Below are positions 17,847 to 26,901 of a stretch of 64,000 bases of DNA, piece after piece (position 1 is the stretch's first letter; every line of letters starts with the position of its first letter). Under the pieces are notes generated by a model, which saw only the letters and a program-made list of their open reading frames with translations, searched no databases and was not told the DNA's origin. The stretch is from Mesorhizobium metallidurans STM 2683. GTDB lineage: Bacteria; Pseudomonadota; Alphaproteobacteria; Rhizobiales; Rhizobiaceae. Where the stretch lies: positions 79,034 through 143,033 of the forward strand of contig NZ_CAUM01000055.1 of assembly GCF_000350085.1 (NCBI RefSeq). Reading direction: 5' to 3'. Position numbers and translations under genes: made by a program.

Positions 17847-18736
17847 ACGAGACCGGCTGGATCGTCGCTGCTATCCTTGCCGGGCTTGGCCTGCTGGCGT
17901 TCGCCTTCCGCGCGGGCCTGCTCGCGGCCTTCGGCTATGAGTTGCAGCGCATCGAGCCGCAGCGTTCGGCCCATGACGAATTGCGCGGCGCCGTCGATGA
18001 TTTTCGCCGCGACGGCCAGGTGGTGCGCGAGGATCGCGACCGTATCGGTGGTCTGTTCGACCTCGCCGAGCTCGAAGTATCCGATGTCATGGTCCACCGC
18101 ACCAACATGCGCTCGGTCAATGCCGACAATCCGCCGGAGGCGGTGGTGCGCGAGATCCTGCAGAGCCCGCATACCCGCATGCCTTTGTGGAAAGGCTCGC
18201 TCGACAATATCGTCGGCGTGCTGCACGCCAAGGACCTGCTGCGCGCGCTGAACGATGTCGGCAACGACTTTTCCAGGATCGACGTGATGAAGATCGCGTC
18301 AAAGCCGTGGTTCGTGCCCGACACCACGACATTGCAGGAACAGCTCAACGCCTTCCTGCGCCGCAAGGCGCATTTCGCCGTGGTTGTCGACGAATATGGC
18401 GAGGTCGAGGGGCTGGTGACGCTGGAGGACATCATCGAGGAGATCGTCGGCGAGATCGCCGACGAGCATGATGTCGAGATCCAGGGCGTCAAGCAGGAAG
18501 CCGACGGTTCGGTCGTCGTCGACGGCACGGTGCCGATCCGCGATCTGAACCGGGCGCTCGACTGGAACCTGCCGGACGAGGAAGTCACCACCATCGCCGG
18601 TCTCGTCATCCACGAGACGCAGTCGATTCCAGAGGAGAAACAGGCCTTTACCTTCCACGGCAAGCGCTTCGTCGTGATGAAGCGCGACAAGAACCGCATC
18701 GCCAGGCTGAGAATACGGCCGGCTGGCGAGAACTGA
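17843..18736 (+). CDS. CorC/HlyC-type CBS-domain protein lacking most of DUF21
   Basis: Protein of 297 residues. Two CBS domains lie at about residues 75-200 ([13 protein letters not shown], then [21 protein letters not shown]) and a CorC_HlyC transporter-associated domain fills the C-terminus. Homologues after aroB in rhizobia are usually about 430 residues, with an N-terminal DUF21 membrane domain of several helices. Here only one hydrophobic stretch (residues 7-31) precedes the start of the CBS region, so about 130 residues seem to be missing. The reading frame is intact and coupled to aroB. Whether it still takes part in magnesium efflux or ion homeostasis is uncertain. Confidence 0.87.
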   Translation: MNETGWIVAAILAGLGLLAFAFRAGLLAAFGYELQRIEPQRSAHDELRGAVDDFRRDGQVVREDRDRIGGLFDLAELEVSDVMVHRTNMRSVNADNPPEAVVREILQSPHTRMPLWKGSLDNIVGVLHAKDLLRALNDVGNDFSRIDVMKIASKPWFVPDTTTLQEQLNAFLRRKAHFAVVVDEYGEVEGLVTLEDIIEEIVGEIADEHDVEIQGVKQEADGSVVVDGTVPIRDLNRALDWNLPDEEVTTIAGLVIHETQSIPEEKQAFTFHGKRFVVMKRDKNRIARLRIRPAGEN

Positions 18737-18771
18737 TCAGCCGGCAGGGTCCTGACGCTCCTTGGCGAGCC

Positions 18772-20316
18772 TCATTCCGCGATCTGGCTCGTGGAACGTT
18801 CGTGGATCATGGTCCCGGTCTGAGCGTCGACCGCCACCAGGCTGACCTCGTAACCCCAGAGGCTGCGGACATGGCGTAGCGTCGAGTCGCGGCTACCCTC
18901 ATCGAGCACAATGCCATCCTTCACCCGGTGTTGCAGTCGCAACTGCCGATCGCCGAGCAGGTCGACGTCAATCACCTGGATGTCCGGCCGGTTCGCTCCA
19001 ACGTCGTAACTATTGGCCAGCGCAGAACGAATCTTGTCATAGCCACGCTCGTTGTGGATCGACGAGACTTCGAAATGCGGTTCGTCCGCCCCGTCGGCGA
19101 GCACGAACAGCCGCCATTTCCGGATCAGGGCCGGACTGAGATATTGGCGGATGAAGGATTCGTCGCGGTGGTTGGCCCAGGCATCGAGCAGGATCTCGCG
19201 CCAGTCGCCGCGGCCGGCAATATCCGGGAACCAGTCGCGGTCTTCCGCGGTCGGCACGGTCGCGATGCGCTGGATATCCTGCATCATGTCGAGACCGAGG
19301 GCGTAGGGATTGATGCCGGAAAACCGCGGATCGTCGAAGGCCGGCTGGAAGATCACATTCGAATGGTTGCGCAGGATTTCAAGCATGGCGCCTTCGCCGA
19401 TCCGGCCACGATCGAACAGCATGTTCATGAGGGTATAGTGCACAAAAGTGGCGCAGCCTTCGTTCATCACCTGAGTTTGCCGCTGCGGATAAAAATACTG
19501 CGCAACGGCACGCACGATCCTGATAATCTCGCGCTGCCAGGGCTCGAGCACGAGGCTGTTCTTCTCCAGGAAGTAGAGCAGGTTTTCCTCTGGTAGGTTG
19601 AGTGCTTTCTTGCGCTCCGCCACGCCTTTCGCTTCCGCCTTGTCCGCCTCCTGCGAGGGCGGCAGCGTGCGCCACAGATCATTGTAGGAACGCTCCTCAT
19701 ATTCGAGGCGCTCGCGAAGCCCTTCGCGCTGCCGTTCCGATGACAGTTTCGGCGGCCGGTGATACCGGAACACGCCTTGCCCCATCAGCGCGTGCGCCGA
19801 ATCGAGAATTGCCTCGACGGCGGCCAGGCCGTGCTGTTCCTCGCACCGGGCGATGTAGCCCTTGGCGAAGTCCAGATAGCTCAGGATGCCTCCGGCGTCC
19901 GTCCACTGCCGGAAGAGATGGTTGTTCTTGAAGAAATGGTTGTGTCCCAAGGCGGCATGGGCCGTCACCAAGGCCTGCAGGGCCATGGTGTTTTCCTCCA
20001 TCAGATAGACGATGCAGGGATTGGAGTTGATGACCAATTCATAGGCCAGCCCGCGGCCGCCTTTGCGATAGAGAAGCTCGTTGTAAAGGAAATGCTTGCC
20101 GAATGACCAATGCCGGTACATCAGCGGCATGCCGACCGACGAGTAGGCGTCAAGCATCTGCTCGGACGAGATGATCTCCATCTGCACCGGATAGGTATCG
20201 AGACGAAGCTCCTCGATCGCGAGCGCTTCGATCTCGTCGTAGACTCGCGACAGTTTTTTGAAATCCCAGTCGGACCCCGAGAAAAGCAACCCGGATTTGT
20301 TGGCTTGTCTTATCAT
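18772..20316 (-). CDS. SpoVR family protein (YcgB-like)
   Basis: Protein of 514 residues from the ATG at 20316, which has GAGGT eight bases upstream and lies ten bases after the DUF444 stop. The family features GSDWDF near the N-terminus, MNEGCATFVHYTLMNML in the middle and GLDMMQDIQRIATVP are all visible. The biochemical role of SpoVR proteins is unclear; in enterobacteria they are expressed with YeaG/YeaH in stationary phase, and they have been linked to spore cortex in Bacillus. Here it is the third gene of a PrkA-DUF444-SpoVR operon, a conserved stress module. The C-terminal domain (after about residue 400) is the less conserved part. Confidence 0.93.
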   Translation of the reverse strand: MIRQANKSGLLFSGSDWDFKKLSRVYDEIEALAIEELRLDTYPVQMEIISSEQMLDAYSSVGMPLMYRHWSFGKHFLYNELLYRKGGRGLAYELVINSNPCIVYLMEENTMALQALVTAHAALGHNHFFKNNHLFRQWTDAGGILSYLDFAKGYIARCEEQHGLAAVEAILDSAHALMGQGVFRYHRPPKLSSERQREGLRERLEYEERSYNDLWRTLPPSQEADKAEAKGVAERKKALNLPEENLLYFLEKNSLVLEPWQREIIRIVRAVAQYFYPQRQTQVMNEGCATFVHYTLMNMLFDRGRIGEGAMLEILRNHSNVIFQPAFDDPRFSGINPYALGLDMMQDIQRIATVPTAEDRDWFPDIAGRGDWREILLDAWANHRDESFIRQYLSPALIRKWRLFVLADGADEPHFEVSSIHNERGYDKIRSALANSYDVGANRPDIQVIDVDLLGDRQLRLQHRVKDGIVLDEGSRDSTLRHVRSLWGYEVSLVAVDAQTGTMIHERSTSQIAE

Positions 20317-20326
20317 ACGCCATACC

Positions 20327-21640
20327 TCACGCCATCTTGCGGAGAGCCGGCTGCCTGGCGAAGAGCTGGCGAAAGACCGGGTAGATATCGGCCGGGGCGG
20401 CAATGCGCCTCATCTGGAAATTCGGCCATTTCTGCTCGACGGCGCTGTAGGCGCGCCACAGCGAGGTCCCATTGTCGGTGCTGCCGAAAATATGGCTTTC
20501 CCGTTCGTCGATGATCTCTACATAGGCGAAATATTGGCACAGGCGCATGAGCTTGCCGTCGAGCAGTTTTATGCAGCGCTCGGAGTCGGTGGCGAAATTG
20601 TCGCCGTCCGAAGCCTGGGCGGCATAGATATTCCATTCAGCGGCCGGATAGCGTTGCTCGATAATGCGGTGCATTTCCGCCAGCGCGGTGGAAACGATCG
20701 TGCCGCCGCTTTGCGTGTGGTAGAAGAACGTATGCTCGTCCACCTCCTGGGCTTCGTGGGTATGACGAATGAAAACGATCTCAGTGCGCTCATAGCGTCG
20801 CGTCAGAAACAGATGCAGCAGCACGAAGAACCGTTTGGCCAGATCCTTCTCGCGCTCGCCCATCGATCCGGATACGTCCATCAGGCAAAACATGACGGCG
20901 CTGGCATTCGGCAGCGGCCGGGGATCGAAGCGATTGAAACGGATGTCGACCGGATCGACATAGGCAATTCGCCTGCGCCGCCGCTCAAGCCGCTCGAGTT
21001 CCTCCCGCAAGGCCGGGATGCGCTCGCGCGCTGTCGCGCTCGGGGGCTCCGACTCGAGCATGGCGAGCTGCTCGAAGATCGCATCCAGCTCCGCCTGCTT
21101 GGGGCGCCCGAGCGCAATGCGGCGACCGTGGCTGTTTCGCATCGTGCGCCCGACATTGATGTTGGTCGGTGACCCGGTTGCCGCGAAACCTGCCCGCTTG
21201 GACTTGAATGAAAGTATCTGCTTGAGATTGAGCTTGACCAGATCGGGCAGTTCGAGGTCTTCGAAAAAGAGGTCGAGGACTTCCTCGCGCGAAAGCACAA
21301 AGCGAAAGTCGTCCTCGGACGGCTTGTTCCATGGCGACGAGCCCCCCGCGTCACCGCTCTCGCCAGGTTTGGGGATCAGGTCGCCGGGGGAGAAAGTCCT
21401 GTTGCCCGGCAGGATGTGCTGACGCCGGCCGCTGTCCCTGGCATCGTTGAAGGCCGGTTCGCTGGTGTCTTTTTGAGGCATCGGCACGGCATGCTCCCGA
21501 TCCACCTCGGCGATGCGACCTGACCGGATCCGGTCGCGAATGCTCCGCTTGAGTTCTTCGCGCGCGCGCCTCAGGAAGCGCTGGCGATTGCCCAGGCTTT
21601 TATCCTTCGGGTTCAGACGGCGGTCGATAAAGATCGGCAT
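20327..21640 (-). CDS. DUF444 family protein (YeaH-like, VWA domain)
   Basis: Protein of 437 residues beginning MPIFIDRRLNPKDKSLGNRQ, the typical start of this family. The middle is basic and charged. A von Willebrand A fold occupies the C-terminal half, with the metal-site motif DVSGSMGE at about residue 255. VWA proteins often act with an AAA+ ATPase, and here the gene follows prkA by 19 bases. In E. coli YeaH is a partner of the YeaG kinase in nitrogen-starvation and stationary-phase survival. The molecular task is not established. Confidence 0.93.
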   Translation of the reverse strand: MPIFIDRRLNPKDKSLGNRQRFLRRAREELKRSIRDRIRSGRIAEVDREHAVPMPQKDTSEPAFNDARDSGRRQHILPGNRTFSPGDLIPKPGESGDAGGSSPWNKPSEDDFRFVLSREEVLDLFFEDLELPDLVKLNLKQILSFKSKRAGFAATGSPTNINVGRTMRNSHGRRIALGRPKQAELDAIFEQLAMLESEPPSATARERIPALREELERLERRRRRIAYVDPVDIRFNRFDPRPLPNASAVMFCLMDVSGSMGEREKDLAKRFFVLLHLFLTRRYERTEIVFIRHTHEAQEVDEHTFFYHTQSGGTIVSTALAEMHRIIEQRYPAAEWNIYAAQASDGDNFATDSERCIKLLDGKLMRLCQYFAYVEIIDERESHIFGSTDNGTSLWRAYSAVEQKWPNFQMRRIAAPADIYPVFRQLFARQPALRKMA

Positions 21641-21659
21641 GAAACCGTTCGGGCTTTTC

Positions 21660-23609
21660 TCAACCCGCCTTGTTCACGCGCATGTACCAGTCGACCAGCC
21701 GGCGCACCTGCCGCTCGGTGTAGCCGCGCTCCACCATCCGCTGCACGAATTCATTGTGCCGCTTTTCCGTGACGCTATCCTGCTTGGAGCCGAAACTGAT
21801 CACCGGCAAGAGGTCTTCGACCTGGCCGAACATGCGCTTCTCAATGACCTCGCGAAGCTTTTCATAACTTGTCCAGGACGGGTTGCGGCCATGGTTGCGC
21901 GCCCTGGCGCGCAGCGTGAATTTGACCACCTCGTTGCGGAAGTCCTTGGGATTGGCGATGCCCGCCGGCTTTTCGACCTGCGACAATTCCTTGTCGAGGA
22001 CCTCGCGATTGAGAATCTGTCCCGTGTCCGGATCCTTGTAGTCCTGATCCTCGATCCAGGCATCCGCGTAGGCGATGTAGCGGTCGAAGAGGTTCTGCCC
22101 ATATTCGCTGTATGATTCCAGGTAGGCCTTCTGGATTTCGTGGCCGATGAACTCGGCGTAGCGTGTCGCAAGTTCCGACTTGATGAATTCGAGATAGGCG
22201 GCTTCCGTTTCCTTCGGGAATTGCTCGCGCTTGATCGCCTCCTCCAGTATGTACATCAGATGTACAGGATCGGCGCCCACCTCCTTGGTGTCATAGTTGA
22301 ATGTCTGCGACAGGATCTTGAAGGCAAAGCGCGTGCTGACCCCGGTCATGCCCTCATCGACGCCGGCGGCGTCGCGGTATTCCTGAACTGACTTCGCCTT
22401 GGGGTCGACTTCCCTGAGATTCTCGCCGTCATAGGCGCGCATCTTGGTGTAGAGCGGCGAATTGTCGTGCTCGGCAAGGCGGGTCGAGACCGTGAAACGG
22501 CTCAGAATGTCCAGCACTTCCGGCGCGCAGGGACTGCCGGCCAGTTCGCTCTCGCGCAGCAGTTTTTCGTAGATGTGCCTTTCTTCGGTGGTGCGCAGGC
22601 AATACGGGACCTTGACCACTAGGATGCGGTCGAGAAAAGCTTCGTTGTTCTTGTTGTTCTTGAATTGCTGCCATTCCGATTCGTTGGAATGGGCAACGAC
22701 GATGCCCTGATAGGGGAAGGCACCGAAATTCTCGGTGCCGTTGTAGCTGCCTTCCTGGGTCGCCGTCAGCAACGGATGCAGCACCTTGATGGGTGCCTTG
22801 AACATCTCGACGAATTCGAGCAGACCCTGCGTGGTCCGGTTCAACCCGCCGCTGTAGGAATAGGCATCCGGATCGGACTGGCTGAAATTTTCCAATTGCC
22901 GGATGTCGACCTTGCCGACCAGGGCCGAGACGTCCTGATTGTTCTCGTCGCCAGGCTCCGTCTTGGCGATGCCGATCTGGCGCAGCCGCGAAGGCAGCAG
23001 CTTGACCACGCTGAATTTGGAAATGTCGCCGGACAATTCGTCGAGGCGCTTGGCCGCCCAAGGCGAAATAAGCCCGTTCAGGCGGCGGCGGGCTATTCCA
23101 TACTTTTCCTCCAGCAGATCGCCCATGCGATCGGGATGGAAAAGGCCAAGCGGCGATTCGAAAATCGGGCTGATCTGGTTGCCGGCCTTCAGCGTGTAGA
23201 TCGGGCGCTGCTCCATCAACTTCTTCAGCCGCTCGGCGAGTGAGGATTTGCCGCCGCCGACCGGGCCGAGGAGATAGAGGATCTGCTTGCGCTCTTCGAG
23301 CCCCTGCGAGGCATAGCGGAAATAGCCGGCGATGCGCTCGATCGTATCCTCCATCCCGTAGAAGTCGGAGAAGGAGGGATAGATCTTGAGGGTGCGGTTC
23401 GAAAAAATGCGGCCGAGCCGTTCATCCTTGCTGGTGTCGACCAGGTTCGGCGTGCCGATCGCCTCGACCATCCTTTCGGGCGCCGAAGCGTACATGGATT
23501 TGTCCTCGCGGCAGGCCAGCAGATACTGCTGAAGACTGATCTCTTCCTGAGCCGCGTTCGCATAAATCTCCGAAAACAGATCGAAGACGTCGGATTGATT
23601 GTCACGCAT
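21660..23609 (-). CDS. prkA: PrkA family serine protein kinase / AAA+ ATPase (YeaG-like)
   Basis: Protein of 649 residues, the usual size. The N-terminal AAA+ domain has Walker A GPVGGGKSS at about residues 114-122, and the C-terminal PrkA domain resembles a degenerate kinase fold. A ribosome site GAGG lies eight bases before the ATG. It is the first gene of the operon with DUF444 and SpoVR. Members autophosphorylate and act in stationary phase and nutrient stress; some reports favour a protease-like AAA+ role. A general-stress-type promoter candidate lies 48-73 bases upstream. Confidence 0.95.
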   Translation of the reverse strand: MRDNQSDVFDLFSEIYANAAQEEISLQQYLLACREDKSMYASAPERMVEAIGTPNLVDTSKDERLGRIFSNRTLKIYPSFSDFYGMEDTIERIAGYFRYASQGLEERKQILYLLGPVGGGKSSLAERLKKLMEQRPIYTLKAGNQISPIFESPLGLFHPDRMGDLLEEKYGIARRRLNGLISPWAAKRLDELSGDISKFSVVKLLPSRLRQIGIAKTEPGDENNQDVSALVGKVDIRQLENFSQSDPDAYSYSGGLNRTTQGLLEFVEMFKAPIKVLHPLLTATQEGSYNGTENFGAFPYQGIVVAHSNESEWQQFKNNKNNEAFLDRILVVKVPYCLRTTEERHIYEKLLRESELAGSPCAPEVLDILSRFTVSTRLAEHDNSPLYTKMRAYDGENLREVDPKAKSVQEYRDAAGVDEGMTGVSTRFAFKILSQTFNYDTKEVGADPVHLMYILEEAIKREQFPKETEAAYLEFIKSELATRYAEFIGHEIQKAYLESYSEYGQNLFDRYIAYADAWIEDQDYKDPDTGQILNREVLDKELSQVEKPAGIANPKDFRNEVVKFTLRARARNHGRNPSWTSYEKLREVIEKRMFGQVEDLLPVISFGSKQDSVTEKRHNEFVQRMVERGYTERQVRRLVDWYMRVNKAG

Positions 23610-23656
23610 GATGGTTGCCTCGGAGCCGACCTGATGCGTAATCGGCTCATCCCTCT

Positions 23657-23682
23657 AACTGTGGGAAAGCGTTATTTGTTCC
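23657..23682 (-). promoter_or_regulatory. Candidate EcfG-type (general stress) promoter of the prkA operon
   Basis: On the minus strand GGAAC is followed after 17 bases by AGTT. The alphaproteobacterial general stress sigma factor EcfG uses GGAAC-N16/17-CGTT, so the -35 matches fully and the -10 matches three of four bases. The position 48-73 bases before the prkA start is suitable. Control by EcfG is inferred. Confidence 0.4.
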
Positions 23683-23844
23683 CCTCAAACATAATCGAGT
23701 CGGCTGCAATCACCAAGGTTTGAGGGAACCTTTCTTGTGAGGAAGGTGCCGCCAGCCATCCGACCTGCTACCAATCCTTAACTGGACGCGCGCGGCGCTC
23801 ATGTGCATTCTCTTGCTCTTGCCGCAAAGCGGTCGGAGATGGCG

Positions 23845-24651
23845 ATGATCGATCGACGAAGTTTTGTCCTGGCATCCATGACGGCTTTGCTGCCGGCCGG
23901 CGTGTCAGCTGCCTGGCGGCTGCGCCAACCCGCGCCGCAGACCGTCGATTACGGACCCGCCAAGCTCGACATCTATGCTCCAGACGGCGGGCGCGGCCTG
24001 CCGGTGGTCTTCTTCGTCCATGGCGGCGCGTGGCGGATCGGCAGCCGCACCAATGTCAACGCCAAGCCAGGCTTCCTGCTCGACCAAGGCTTCTGCTTCG
24101 TCTCCATCGACTATCGCATGCTGCCTGAGGTCGATGTCGCGACCCAGGCCAATGATGTCGAAGCGGCCTATCGCTATGTGCGCGCCAATATTGCCGACCA
24201 TGGCGGCGACCCCAAGCGGATTGTAGCCATGGGTCACTCGGCCGGCTGCCATCTGGCAGCGCTGACCGGCCTGCGCGGCGGCTTGCCCGGCGTCGCGGCG
24301 CTCGTCCTTGACGATACCAGGGCCTATGACCTTGAGGCGCTGGCCAGGAGCGGCGGCATGACGCGGACCTATGCCCGGGCCTTCCCCGATCCGGCGCAAT
24401 GGCGTACGCTGTCGCCGGCAACTCATATCGAGGGCCGCAAACATCCGCCGACCTTTGTCGCCTATTCGCGCGCAAAGGGGCGGGAGCAGGATTCCAGGGC
24501 CTTCGCCGAGCGTTTGCGCGCCACCGGGACCGAGGTTACGCTGTTCGACGGCAGCGCCTATTCGCACATGTCGATCAATCGCGATTTCGGCGAGGAGGGC
24601 GACGCCTTGACCGAAGCGGTGATGATTTTCCTGCAGGCGACGGTCGTCTGA
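23845..24651 (+). CDS. Alpha/beta hydrolase, kynurenine formamidase/esterase-like
   Basis: Protein of 268 residues. The N-terminus MIDRRSFVLASMTALLPAG resembles a signal peptide with a weak twin-arginine pattern, so export is likely. The oxyanion motif HGGAW lies at about residue 60 and the nucleophile elbow GHSAGCH follows near 130. The histidine is probably that in SAYSHM near the C-terminus. The ATG at 23845 has GGAG six bases upstream, better than the earlier in-frame ATGs. It is divergent from the prkA operon and ends three bases before the end of convergent bolA. The substrate is unknown. Confidence 0.83.
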   Translation: MIDRRSFVLASMTALLPAGVSAAWRLRQPAPQTVDYGPAKLDIYAPDGGRGLPVVFFVHGGAWRIGSRTNVNAKPGFLLDQGFCFVSIDYRMLPEVDVATQANDVEAAYRYVRANIADHGGDPKRIVAMGHSAGCHLAALTGLRGGLPGVAALVLDDTRAYDLEALARSGGMTRTYARAFPDPAQWRTLSPATHIEGRKHPPTFVAYSRAKGREQDSRAFAERLRATGTEVTLFDGSAYSHMSINRDFGEEGDALTEAVMIFLQATVV

Positions 24652-24654
24652 GGC

Positions 24655-24957
24655 TTACCACCTGGTCTTTTCATCCGGCGCCGCCGGTTCGATCGCCAGC
24701 GCGTGCACGCCGGCCTTCAACTCCTCGGCCAGCAATTCGTTGACGGCACGGTGGCGCTCGATGCGGCTCATGCCGGCAAAGGCCGGGGAGACGATGCGGA
24801 CGCGGAAATGCGTCTCGCCGGTGCCGTCATAGGCGCCATGATGGTCGGAGCCATTGTGGTGATGACCGGCATGGAGATGGCTTTCGTTGATGATGACGAG
24901 CCGCTCCGGCGAGAATGCCTTTTTCAGCTTGTCTTCCATCGTTGCCTGTATGGACAT
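24655..24957 (-). CDS. bolA: BolA family protein
   Basis: Protein of 100 residues with the BolA fold: INESHLHAGH in the first half, then FRVRIVSPAFAGMSRIERHRAVNELL. The conserved histidine used in [2Fe-2S] cluster sharing with monothiol glutaredoxins is that in RHRAV. A short His-rich insertion (HHHNGSDHH, residues about 32-40) widens the loop between strands. The ATG has AGGGAAG six bases upstream. It is divergent from the J-domain gene. BolA proteins act in iron homeostasis and stress morphology. Confidence 0.92.
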   Translation of the reverse strand: MSIQATMEDKLKKAFSPERLVIINESHLHAGHHHNGSDHHGAYDGTGETHFRVRIVSPAFAGMSRIERHRAVNELLAEELKAGVHALAIEPAAPDEKTRW

Positions 24958-25149
24958 TCGCGCTTCCCTTCACCACATGTAGCGGCAGTTGCTCCCGAAA
25001 ATCGGTAATCCTTTTTCGCGCTCGAAGGGCTCGCAATGCCGTCGCCGCGACAAAATACGCCAATCGCCCGCTTTATGCCGCGATTCAGCGGTTAGGGCGA
25101 TCAACGCGAAAATGTCAATTCTTGTTTCGCACTAGCGAACAGCCCATAA

Positions 25150-25779
25150 ATGGGTGAGATGAAACCGTACCCCAAATATTTCGAGAAGCTTCGCATACGG
25201 CCGGAGAAGGACGCGGAGCTGAAGTCGCGCTCGCCGATCTGCCAGTGGGATGGCTGCAAGGAGGCCGGCACCCATCGCGCGCCGGTCGGACGCATGAAGG
25301 AGGGCGAGTATTTCCAGTTCTGCTTCGATCATGTGCGCGAGTACAACAAGGGCTTCAATTACTTCTCCGGTGTCCCCGACACCGAGATCGCCCGTTTCCA
25401 GAAGGAAGCGATGACCGGCCACCGGCCGACCTGGAAGATGGGCATCGCCGGCGCCTCGACGCGCTCCTCGCCCGACTTCGCCCAGCAGCGCTCCGGCCGC
25501 GCCGGCTATTACAACCGCATGCGCGACCCGTTCGACCTGTTCAAAGGGCCAAAGGATCCGCGCGAGGCGCGCGAGCGCAAGGCCAAGCCGCTTGAGGCCA
25601 AGGCGCTGGAAACGCTTGGCCTTGATACAAAGGCGACTGGCAAGGAAATCAAGGCGCGCTATAAGGAACTGGTGAAGCGTCACCATCCGGATGCGAATGG
25701 CGGCGACAGAGGTTCGGAAGACCGGTTCCGCGATGTGCTCCAGGCCTATCGCGTGCTCAAGCAGGCAGGATTGTGCTGA
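25150..25779 (+). CDS. J-domain-containing protein
   Basis: Protein of 209 residues. The C-terminal J domain has the HPD motif in [10 protein letters not shown], preceded by helix [12 protein letters not shown], so it can stimulate a DnaK-type Hsp70. The N-terminal part has a Cys/His pattern (CQWDGC, HRAP, CFDH) that could bind zinc, and a conserved FNYFSG block. It lacks the G/F and zinc-finger regions of a full DnaJ. It is found between bolA and cobS in many rhizobia; the client is unknown. The start may be this ATG or the one nine bases later; neither has a clear ribosome site. Confidence 0.88.
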   Translation: MGEMKPYPKYFEKLRIRPEKDAELKSRSPICQWDGCKEAGTHRAPVGRMKEGEYFQFCFDHVREYNKGFNYFSGVPDTEIARFQKEAMTGHRPTWKMGIAGASTRSSPDFAQQRSGRAGYYNRMRDPFDLFKGPKDPREARERKAKPLEAKALETLGLDTKATGKEIKARYKELVKRHHPDANGGDRGSEDRFRDVLQAYRVLKQAGLC

Positions 25780-25800
25780 GCAGCCTTACGGTTTGTGTCG

Positions 25801-25827
25801 TTTTCCAACTTTCATAAGGTTGGAAAA
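25801..25827. other. Perfect 9-bp inverted repeat between the J-domain gene and cobS
   Basis: TTTTCCAAC and GTTGGAAAA flank a 9-base loop, 22 bases after the J-domain stop and 76 bases before cobS. The T-tract is at the 5' side and the A-tract at the 3' side, so it does not look like an intrinsic terminator in either direction. It may be a protein-binding dyad or an mRNA processing hairpin in the cobS leader. Confidence 0.5.
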
Positions 25828-25903
25828 GGCTCTAAGACCGCCCCCGGACAAAATAGATTGCCGGCGAAAATCGGGCGTTTCGCCCGTGGAGACGTTGATA
25901 GAG

Positions 25904-26890
25904 ATGAACAAGGTCGATCGCGACATCGCCAACCTGCCCGACACGACAGTGTCGGTGAGGGACAAATTCGGCTTCGACTCCAAGATGGTGGTGCCGGCCT
26001 ATTCGGTGACCAGCGAGCATGTGCCCGACATCGATCCGGACTATCTGTTCGACAAGAACACGACGATGGCGATCCTTGCCGGTTTCGCCTACAACCGCCG
26101 CGTCATGGTGTCGGGCTATCACGGCACCGGCAAGTCGACCCATATCGAGCAGGTTGCCGCCCGCCTCAACTGGCCCTGCGTGCGCGTCAATCTCGACAGC
26201 CATGTCAGCCGCATCGATCTCGTCGGCAAGGATGCGATCGTGGTCAAGGACGGGCTGCAGATCACCGAATTCCGCGACGGCATCCTGCCCTGGGCCTACC
26301 AGCACAATGTCGCGCTGTGCTTCGACGAGTACGACGCCGGTCGCCCGGATGTCATGTTCGTCATCCAGCGCGTGCTGGAATCGTCGGGCCGGCTGACGCT
26401 GCTCGACCAGAGCCGGGTCATCCGTCCGCACCCGGCCTTCCGGCTGTTTTCGACCGCCAACACTGTCGGGCTGGGCGACACCACCGGCCTCTATCACGGC
26501 ACCCAGCAGATCAACCAGGCGCAGATGGACCGCTGGTCGATAGTCACCACACTGAACTATCTGCCGCACGACAATGAGGTGAACATCGTGCTGGCCAAGG
26601 CCAAGCACTATCGCGACAGCAAGGGCAAGGACATCGTCAACAAGATGGTGCGTGTCGCCGACATGACGCGCTCGGCCTTCATCAATGGCGATCTGTCGAC
26701 GGTGATGAGCCCGCGTACGGTCATCACCTGGGCCGAAAATGCCGAGATCTTCGGCAATATCGGCATGGCGTTCCGGCTGACCTTCCTCAACAAATGCGAC
26801 GAGCTCGAGCGTTCCGTGGTCGCCGAGTTCTACCAGCGCGCCTTCGGCGAGGATCTGCCGGAATCAGCAGCCAATGTGGTGCTGGGCTAA
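25904..26890 (+). CDS. cobS: Cobaltochelatase subunit CobS
   Basis: AAA+ ATPase of 328 residues starting [14 protein letters not shown], the typical CobS start; a longer in-frame reading overlaps the J-domain gene and is rejected. Walker [10 protein letters not shown] is at residues 71-79 and Walker B with DEYD at 141-144. CobS and CobT form the ATPase cage that drives cobalt insertion into hydrogenobyrinic acid a,c-diamide by CobN in aerobic B12 synthesis. cobN is not in the window. cobT follows 11 bases later. Confidence 0.97.
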   Translation: MNKVDRDIANLPDTTVSVRDKFGFDSKMVVPAYSVTSEHVPDIDPDYLFDKNTTMAILAGFAYNRRVMVSGYHGTGKSTHIEQVAARLNWPCVRVNLDSHVSRIDLVGKDAIVVKDGLQITEFRDGILPWAYQHNVALCFDEYDAGRPDVMFVIQRVLESSGRLTLLDQSRVIRPHPAFRLFSTANTVGLGDTTGLYHGTQQINQAQMDRWSIVTTLNYLPHDNEVNIVLAKAKHYRDSKGKDIVNKMVRVADMTRSAFINGDLSTVMSPRTVITWAENAEIFGNIGMAFRLTFLNKCDELERSVVAEFYQRAFGEDLPESAANVVLG

Positions 26891-26901
26891 GCAGAGTCTC
26901 G

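Noticed and set aside
25801..25827. Intrinsic terminator after the J-domain gene
   Set aside because: The T-tract precedes the stem and the A-tract follows it, the reverse of a terminator.
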